A DNA stretch of 64,000 nt. Source: Cymbomonas tetramitiformis. Lineage: Eukaryota; Chlorophyta; Pyramimonadophyceae; Pyramimonadales; Pyramimonadaceae. The notes under the pieces were generated by a model, which ran no database searches, was not told the origin of the DNA, and was given only the letters and a program-made list of their open reading frames with translations. The stretch lies in NCBI GenBank assembly GCA_001247695.2, contig LGRX02003641.1, positions 1-64,000 on the forward strand, written 5' to 3'. Below, piece after piece: positions 57,085 through 64,000 of this stretch (position 1 is its first letter; each line of letters begins with the position of its first letter). The translations under genes and the position numbers were made by a program.

Positions 57085-58045
57085 TGTTTGGCATCTTTGG
57101 GTTTGGGTTCGAACTCAAACCCAAACCCAAAATATCCGCCTTAGAAATAAATTGCGCGTTTTGCGCACAAGTAACTTGAAGCCTTGAGCTTCAGTTAACT
57201 CAAAGATATGTATCGTGGCAGTATTTATGCCAAGTATCGTGCTCTAGGACGAACGGGAAGCCCTCGGCTGTTTGGCATCTTTGGGTTTGGGTTCGAACCC
57301 AAACCCAGCCCCAAAACATCTGCCTTAGAAATAAATTGCGCGTTTCGCGCACAAGTAACTTGAAGCCTTGAGCTTCAAGTAACTTAAAGATATGTATCGC
57401 TTGGCAGTATGTATTCCAAGTTTCGTGCTCTAGGACATACGGGAAGCCCTCGGCTGTTTGGCATCTTTGGGTTTGGGTTCGAACCCAAACCCAAACCCAA
57501 AACATCCGCCTTAAAAATAAGTTGCGCGTTTCGCGCACAAGTAACTTGAAGCCTTGAGCTTCAGGTAACTTAAAGATATGTATCGTGGCAGTATTTATGC
57601 CAAGTATCGTGCTCTAGGACGAACGGGAAGCCCTCGGCTGTTTGGTATCTTTGGGTTTGGGTTCGAACCCAAACCCAAACCCAAAACATCTGCCTTAGAA
57701 ATAAATTGCGCGTTTCGCGCACAAGTAACTTGAAGCCTTGAGCTTCAGGTAACTTAAAGATATGTATCTTGGCAGTATGTATGCCAAGTTCCGTGCTCTA
57801 GGACATACGGGAACCCCTCGGCTGTTTGGCATGTTTGGGTTTGGGTTCGAACCCAAACCCAAACCCAAAACATCCGCCTTAGAAATAAGTTGCGCGTTTC
57901 GCGCACAAGTAACTTGAAGCCTTGAGCGTCAGGTAACTTAAAGATATGTATCTTGGCACTATGTGTGCCAAGTTTCGTGCTCTAGGACGCACGGGAAGCC
58001 CTCGGCTGTTTGGCATCTTTGGGTGTGGGGTACGTTCGAACCCAA
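57085..58045. repeat. Palindrome-bearing satellite of about 185 bp, 5-6 copies
   Basis: Each unit holds the palindrome TTTGGGTTCGAACCCAAA (near 57105, 57289, 57476, 57659, 57846), then GCGCGTTTCGCGC, then AACTTGAAGCCTTGAGCTTCA and GTGCTCTAGGAC. Steps are 183-187 bp. Confidence 0.9.
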
Positions 58046-58474
58046 ACCCAAAGGCAAAGGGATAGGACAGTTTCGTGGATTCTGTCCCGATGCCTTTGCA
58101 ACCTCGCATGCTAACTCATATTATAATGAACATTCAACATTCAAGCGTTGGATACCCCACGCCAACGGGAAGCGCTCGGCTGATTTGTTATTTGGGTATG
58201 CGCACCCAAATGACAAAAAAACGCATCTTTGAAACTCGTTAGTTTCAAAGATGCGTGGCCGATGCCTTCGTGCTTATGCGTGTATATTTCATATGAAATA
58301 TGCCATGGAATAAATGTGAGTATCCCGCACAAACGGGAAGAGCTCACAGCAGTCACAGCACCGTTCGCCCCATGAGGCGGAGGAACGTTGACGAAATTGC
58401 GTAGCTGTCTCGGAAGAATTTTACGATGCAATTGCGGATTGGGATGGGTCAACGAAGAACGAGTAAGTAGTCAC

Positions 58475-58656
58475 GCAACGGCAGCGGCAATGCCCTTTCA
58501 ATGGTGTCCGCGATGTCGATGTGTTCACCGTCTGCTGCCGGCGACGTTCATTGCGGTCACTGTGTCGCTGTCTCTCACGCGATAGACGCAGTCGTGATAT
58601 GCAGTCAGCATGTGACTTTGTAAAGTTCCCAGCGCCCGTACCCTGTCCCGCCAAAT
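58475..58656. repeat. Inverted, uninterrupted relative of 45228-45320 plus 45808-45890
   Basis: Reverse complement of the sequence that flanks element B. It lacks the 483-bp insert and gives the likely empty form. Confidence 0.85.
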
Positions 58657-58683
58657 GACAAATATGAGATAAGTATATAGTAT

Positions 58684-58767
58684 TTATACCCTCCCGTCTC
58701 CGACGGAGGGCCCATGCGGCGTTTAATACCCTCCCGTCTCCGACGGAGGGCCCATGCGGCGTTTAAT
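58684..58767. repeat. 41-bp direct duplication with hairpin
   Basis: ACCCTCCCGTCTCCGACGGA followed by GGGCCCATGCGGCGTTTAAT occurs twice in a row. CCCTCCCGTCTCCGACGGAGGG folds on itself. Confidence 0.9.
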
Positions 58768-58787
58768 GCGTCGTCGTCGTGGACAGT

Positions 58788-59275
58788 TTGTGATCAGGTA
58801 GGTGGTCGCCAGGTTTTACGACATGTGACGCAGTCCGCAAAGCTCCCAGAATGAAAGTTGGTGACAGTGTCATGAGCGTTGGGAATTATACACAGGAGCT
58901 CGCAGAGCTCGAGCTCCCAGAGTGCAAGTTGGTGACAGTCTGAGACAGTGTCACAGGACACGGTGACGATGACGCCCGCAAAGCGTTATCGTTGTCGTCG
59001 TCGACACTTTGTGTTCAAATAGGTGGTCGCCAAGTTTCACGACATGTGACGCAGTCTGCAAAGCTCCCAGAATGCAAGTTGGTGACACAGTCACCAAAAA
59101 AAAAAGTGTACTTACGGTGGGGGGCGGAGCCCCATCGGGGGAAAAAAGTGTACTTACGGGGTGTGGGGGGCGGCGCCCTCCCACTGGCTGAAAAAAAAGT
59201 GTACTTACGGGGGTGTGGGGGCGGAGCCGCCCACTAGGCTCACCCGGGGACAAAAAGTGTACTTACGGGGGGGTG
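58788..59275. repeat. Duplicated block and four AAAAAGTGTACTTACGG repeats
   Basis: GTGGTCGCCA.GTTT.ACGACATG plus TGACGCAGTC.GCAAAGCTCCCAGAATG occurs near 58800 and 59020. From 59100, AAAAAGTGTACTTACGG followed by G-rich GGGCGGAGCC sequence occurs four times (about 59101, 59144, 59195, 59252). On the minus strand each reads CCGTAAGTACACTTTTT. Confidence 0.8.
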
Positions 59276-59884
59276 TCCCTACGGTTCTAGCAAATTGTAG
59301 TATGTGTACTAAAGGTGTCCTAAAGGCATAGTAAAGGACAGTTAGTACGTATGGGCGTTAGTATGCCGGTAGTATAATATAATACAGGCATACTAACGCC
59401 ATATTGGCCTGTTAAGATGCGCGTACTACAGGCGTCCTAACGGCACTGCGCCTTAAGTATGCGTTGGCCCCAACTGGAGCAGGGGCGGGTGAGTGGTGGG
59501 GCACGTGTGGGTGTGCAGATCACTGAGATGGCGTTTTATGGTGACTAGAAGGCCAGAGGAAGTTTATTCCGCGGAGTATGGTGGGATTCGGGGAAAGTAG
59601 TACGCAGGCTGAGTTTCTCGGAAATGTAGGGACGTTAGGATGGCGTTAGCATGCCTCTAGGATGGCATTAGGAGGTTGGCGTTAGGACGTAGTTAGGATG
59701 CTCGTAGGCAAAGTTAATACGCTAATGGCACTCTAGCGGCACTGCGCCTTATAAAGTATGCGTTAGTTGTACTACTGCAGGGGTCGTTACCAAGGTCACA
59801 ATTTGCAACTACCTGCATGGCATGTGGTAAGCAAAAAATAAACTAGCAGCGATTCATGTCTCATACATCGACCTCGTCGTCGTC
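59276..59884. other. Non-coding region with TTAGGA/TCCTAA words
   Basis: Many GTTAGGATG, CGTTAGTA and CCTAACG words, the same style as the introns of the CACTA gene that follows, so it may be its 3' untranslated region or a last intron. No frame supported. Confidence 0.5.
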
Positions 59885-61784
59885 CTATGTCCTTGATCCC
59901 TCCAAGAAGTCGGCCGTTGGGTCGAGAATGACCGCGGTCTCCATGCACGGATGTGGTACAATAACAACCTGCTGTTCTACTCTATTGGCTAATTATATGA
60001 ATGGCTCCATGTTGTCAAAGGCCGCGCGGTCTACGTGCGGGTTGAAGGTATAGACCGTCTTGGTCAAGTTATCCGGGCCGAGAATGGAGTGACGTCGACG
60101 GTACTCCTTGATCTGTTCGTCGGTCGGCTTAGCGAACCAATCGCATTTCAGTAAGATGTAGACCTTTCCTGCAATCTCCACCCGCAATATTCTCGTAATA
60201 CGGCCGTGCCTGCATATCACCAAGCCCACGATTGTGTAAACAGCTAAGTTAGTATGTCGTTAGGACATTATGCGCATCCTAATCGAGTCATAACGACATC
60301 CTAAAGACATGTTAAAGGTAGAATAGTGCGTGCTCCTTTCTCACCTTGCCACGGATTTTGGCTCACCGTGCTCGTCCACTTCCTCACTCGCAAAGAAAGT
60401 GCGAAAGTAGCTGTGTACGGTGCGCTTGTTCCGATCGGTCGTAGCCGTGCGGTAATCAGCGTCGCCGATCTTGACGTGCGTGAAGTTATAGCAAACCGGT
60501 GTCGGCCCCGCCATGAGCAACATCTCGTACTTGGTGAACTGTCGGCCCAACCATTCCGTAGGATCCGCGTACGCTCCAAATGGGGGCTCGCGTATGTGCT
60601 CAGGTTTGCCCTCCCTTGCACACACCGCGTTCCGGTACTTCTTGTTTCGCAGTCGCATCTGTACATTCCAACTATGCACAGCGATACGATACCGTTAGTA
60701 CTTTAGGCGCGTCCTAAATATGCAACAACGGCGTCATAAGGGCATAAACAACCGCTCGGGGAATGGGGCCACAAATCACCTGCGCGCGTCTTCCACATAC
60801 TTCTCCCACTTCTCCACCAGCTCTCGATAAGCCGGCAATTCAGTCCGCATCCAAACTTTCAAGGCCTTAATGTCGTCATCTCGCAAGACCACACGTTTCC
60901 CCCTAGCCGATACCTCAACCGCAATTGCCCCGCGGCTCCCCATGGTCACGGCCGCCGGCATCCGGGTGGAGTGGTCTTCCGAAATGAAAGTGATTAACCC
61001 ACGCACCAAATGCAACACCTTCACCCGCTTGATGCAGTTCATTATGGCTGGAACGGGTAGGGAGTTGCTCCTCGCTAGGCTTTTGATGTGACCGTTCAAG
61101 GACTCGAAGGCGTACATCCATACCTCCCGCATGGGACCATACTTCTCAAGTTGTTGGACGAAGTGAGAAAACATGTGAGTGTTAATCACACACCAAGCAT
61201 ACGCTGGCCCGGTCGCCTCCAACTCCTCGAAAAATGACTTGATTTCTTGTGCGAGTGGCTCCATATCCTGCACGTACGCAGCAATTCGTTAGGGCCCGTA
61301 TGATGTACGAAGCATGTTAACGGCATCATAACATCATACTAACTATATCCTAACCGTTTACCTTAGGACGCACTTGTGTCGTCGTGATCTCCCGCACGAT
61401 CGTGGTCATTTTACCCACTAGCTTGGCCAATCGATTGGCGGGCTGCCCTTCATCTCGTGGCCAAGCGCAGACTGTCGACAAGATACTGTTTTGCACGAGC
61501 TTCAAGCCGTCGTGAGCCCGAATGTGCTTGGCGGCGTTCTTATCGGCGGTAGTTTGCAACAATCGTTTGTGGCCACGCCCCCATCTTTCCACCGCCCTTA
61601 TGCTCTTCAAGAAACTGCGCGCTGTCTCCAAGCTTCGCTTCGTGGTAGACCTTCTGTCAGGGCGGGGTGGAATCGCGAAAGGTCCGTGATTCATCTTGTA
61701 CATCAATACCTCCTTACCTGCGTCACATTATTTGAACTGAGTATGCCGTTAGTACCCCTTCGTGACACCGATAACACGTGGTTA

Positions 61785-62896
61785 CAGTAAAGACCGGTAT
61801 ATAAGAAGCCGGGGAAATTTTGCCAGCGGCTGGCTTCTTAATCGACGGTCATGGATTTGCCTTTGCCAGCGTGGGCACGTTTCTTAATTTGGCAAAATCC
61901 TGACCATCGGAAATCCAAATCCAGCGTGTGCCGCTTCTTAAATCGGCAAAATTTTCTGATTCCAGATTCGCCAACGTGATCCAGCGCTCAGCTTCTAATC
62001 TTGGGGGTCCAACTTCTGACTGTCGACCAGCGTCGAAGTTCTTAATTTCGGCTTTTAAAACCCAGAAACCGACACACAGACTTGTAGACCCAGCGGTGAC
62101 TTCTTATTTCAGGTGTATTTCTTGGAGCTCACAGAGCTCTTGTAGGATGGATCCAGCAGTGAAGGCTTCTTTGCAGCAATTGAAGCAGCTGTTAGACCGC
62201 GGTGAAATTAGCAGTTCCGACTTCAAAGCCGAGAAAAGCAAGCTATTGTCACTCGCGGGCGGATTTGTATACGCCCTGACAAACGCGATTCAATCCGAGT
62301 TAAAAGAGCTGGCAGAATTTTTAGCGCTTGAAATATTAGACACCTCTGAGTATGTCGCACAGAAGCGCAACGTTTTGGACGGAACAGTGTCCAAGACACA
62401 GGACATTCCAGCACTCACCAGTGATGCTCAGCAGTCAGAGATTACTTTCGAAGTCGAGACGCATAAGACCGCCCACAACCGATACCATGCCATGATGCAT
62501 ACGTAATGAGAATACTTATTGTGTACCTTCAGTACTGCATATGCATTGTGCTTGTGATCATCCAAAACTTCTCAAGTGTATTGAACCTTAATAATGGTTG
62601 CATTCTTCGAAGTATAGATATACATATATACATATAGATATATATCGATACGTTGTATACGATTAATTGAGAACGAGTTCACTGGATCGATATTCATGAT
62701 ACGGCTTCTTAAATCGATCATTTTAATGTAGCCTCTTCTCGAAATTCCAGCGGTATAGCTTCTTAAAATGACATTTTTTCTATCGCCATCCGTTTTTTTC
62801 CCAGCGGCTGGCTTCTTAGCCGGCTTCTTAATTTTTGGGCAAAAAGCCAGCGGCTGGCTTCTTATAGCCGAGCTTCTTATATACCGGTCTTTACTG
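61785..62896. mobile_element. TA-flanked CAGT-ended element with SHOCT gene (type C)
   Basis: 1,112 bp. Both ends read TA|CAGTAAAGACCGGTATATAAGAAGC inward (right end inverted), a perfect 25-base terminal repeat. TA lies on each side (61783-61784 and 62897-62898). Next to both ends are arrays of CCAGCGGCTGGCTTCTTA-like words. Without it the host intron of the CACTA gene (62948-61723) would be about 110 bp, the size of its other introns. CAGT ends with TA duplication fit the pogo/Tc1 group. No transposase inside. Confidence 0.9.
62147..62506 (+). CDS. 119-residue protein with one clear and one weak SHOCT-like module
   Basis: ATG at 62147 was chosen over an open-frame start at 61928 because the upstream part is element repeat sequence and likeness begins at MDPAVKASL. 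Residues about 8-37 (SLQQLKQLLDRGEISSSDF, then AEKSKLLSLAG) fit SHOCT closely, with the conserved Gly, Ile-Ser turn, aromatic and K.KLL. Residues about 51-79 (ELKELAEFLALEILDTSEY, then AQKRNVLDG) look like a second, weaker copy. The rest is polar and may be disordered. It is the only gene in the element. Compared with the 45-residue protein of element A it is longer but shares the first module. Function unknown; roles in binding a partner or transposase are speculation. Confidence 0.75.
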   Translation: MDPAVKASLQQLKQLLDRGEISSSDFKAEKSKLLSLAGGFVYALTNAIQSELKELAEFLALEILDTSEYVAQKRNVLDGTVSKTQDIPALTSDAQQSEITFEVETHKTAHNRYHAMMHT

Positions 62897-63438
62897 TAAT
62901 ACACTATCGGCACGTTATGCACATCCTAAGACGTGCATATTTGCCTACCTTGAGCATTCTTCACCTTGGTTGTGGCATGCCACGTGGGATGGACACCGTC
63001 CGCTTTCGCTTGCTGGCGGAGGGCGTCGTTGAAGTCGACCCCGAGCAAGGTTGCAGCGATTCTGTTCACCAGGTTCATGATGCCATGCATGCCATCTAGG
63101 ATGATATCACGGTAGATCTTGAAGTAAACCAACCGAGTAAAAACGCTCGAGAACTTGACGCCCGTATTCCGCATGCTCTCCTCCAAGGTCGCTCCCGAAA
63201 GTTCGGGGTCTCCGCTATCTCGCAGATCTTCATGCATTGCGGCATGACGCTTGTACTCGGCGTCCGTGCGCAACGGTGGAGTGCCTAGACCGAAGAGAAA
63301 ACAAAGTAATCAGCAAACACTCATTTACACCACATGCATTATACGGTTAGCACGCCTTTAGGCTTTTAAGTACATTCTAACGCCAACCTAACGACGTGCT
63401 ACTAGCATACCTGGCGGATTTTGCTTGCTGAAGAGGTA

Positions 63439-64000
63439 CAGTAATCACTCACCAATAAGAAAGTCCTAAATTTGGGGTCAGCCAGCGAATTTCGTCAAGT
63501 TGTGCCCCTCCCCCCCCCCGCCAGCGCCAGCGACCTATGAAATTGCTAAGAATAAGAAATCCCGATTTCGTAGCTCAGCCAGCCGATTTCTTATTCTTAT
63601 TACTTAAGGAGGAGGCAGCCAGCTATCATGAAATTGGCACTCAGCGACGGCCACAGTAGTAAAATTTTAGTATGGATCCTGCTAGCCGTAACTCACTTTT
63701 CGCCGACAAGCCAGCGTTTGCACCTCCGTTCGAAAAAAATCAATAGTCTGTATGATATTTTTATTGAGATAAATTGAGTACAACCATCAAAATCCTTGTT
63801 AAATCGAGTAAACCCAACAAATAATCCAGCCAAAATTTCTTAAGTAGCTTTCACTATGATTCAAGCCAGCCAGCCCCTCGATTTCTTATTTTGGCCAATT
63901 TCTTAAGAAATTAAAGCTAGCCAGAAATTTCGTCAAGTTGTGACCCCCCACCCCAAACGCTGACTGGTTTCTTATTGCTATTATTTCTTATTATTGGTGA
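63439..64000. mobile_element. TA-flanked CAGT-ended element (type D), cut by the window edge
   Basis: Starts TA|CAGTAATCACTCACCAATAAGAAA at 63437-63439. The window ends in TTTCTTATTATTGGTGA, the start of the inverted copy, so the element is about 570-580 bp. It has the same CCAGC / TAAGAAAT word style as types A and C. A 24-codon frame at 63673 starts MDPA as in the type C protein but has no SHOCT pattern, possibly a remnant. Confidence 0.75.

Larger units (their letters stand above)
59885..63436 (-). pseudogene. CACTA (EnSpm)-type transposase gene, Tnp2/DUF4218/DUF4216-like, interrupted
   Basis: Minus-strand exons with GT-AG introns of about 95-130 bp apart from the element-filled one: a partial exon ending at 63411, then 63284-62949, about 61722-61362, 61267-60780, about 60671-60345, and about 60217-59885. 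Exon 63284-62949 has FKIYRDIILDGMHGIMNLV, like the D.MH region of Tnp2. Exon 61267-60780 has HFVQQLEKYGPMREVWMYAF plus ESLNGHIKSL, the DUF4218 signature. The last exon has KVYILLKCDWF, the DUF4216 core. Likeness continues past a TAA at 59993-59995 (EPFI, stop, LANRVEQQVVIVP) to a TAG at 59885-59887. A 1.1-kb TA element sits in one intron and another splits the upstream exon at 63437, so the gene is probably dead as it stands. Transposition of CACTA elements is its family role. Confidence 0.75.

Noticed and set aside
59104..59275. CACTA terminal repeat ends
   Set aside because: The words contain GTGTACTTACGG but not an inverted CACTA terminus, and no matching opposite end is visible in the window.

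Overview
The window is eukaryotic nuclear DNA: genes are split by GT-AG introns, intergenic and intronic space is full of mini- and microsatellites, and four classes of transposable element are present. The GC-rich, intron-rich animal-type calcium-channel gene together with algal-style repeats suggests a unicellular alga, possibly a prasinophyte such as Cymbomonas. That assignment is an inference of low to moderate confidence. A 32-base run of N at 32552-32583 shows a draft assembly.

Layout. 1-10.5 kb: tandem repeats, the C-terminal piece of an EMB8/ABHD-type alpha/beta hydrolase (about 2197-2472, +), a strong hairpin (2713-2836), a dispersed-repeat cluster (5.3-6.6 kb), a decayed Ty3/gypsy integrase tail (about 7.05-7.55 kb) and a GAGCT pentamer array. 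10.5-33.6 kb: one large minus-strand gene of roughly two dozen exons encoding an inositol 1,4,5-trisphosphate receptor-like channel. Its introns carry minisatellites, several of them built from copies of the gene's own splice sites. 33.55-42.79 kb: three almost identical 3,080-bp head-to-tail copies whose left boundary lies inside exon 1 of that gene, so the start codon and upstream region are triplicated. 42.8-46.2 kb: hairpin-rich repeats, including an older inverted copy of the same unit. 46.2-55.3 kb: a hAT transposase split into N- and C-terminal parts by about 5.9 kb of satellites and a pair of 521-bp direct repeats. 55.3-56.4 kb: a second transposon-type protein, frameshifted or spliced. 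56.4-59.8 kb: satellites. 59.9-63.4 kb: a minus-strand CACTA (Tnp2/DUF4218/DUF4216-like) transposase gene with short introns and an in-frame stop.

The most unusual signal is a family of TA-flanked, CAGT-ended elements resembling pogo/Tc1 non-autonomous transposons. One lies in each 3,080-bp unit, one inside an intron of the CACTA gene and one inside a CACTA exon at the window edge; a fourth type lies at 45.3 kb. Two of these types encode a very small SHOCT-like protein (45 and 119 residues) and no transposase. The inverted copy of the 3,080-bp unit preserves the exact empty target site of one of them.
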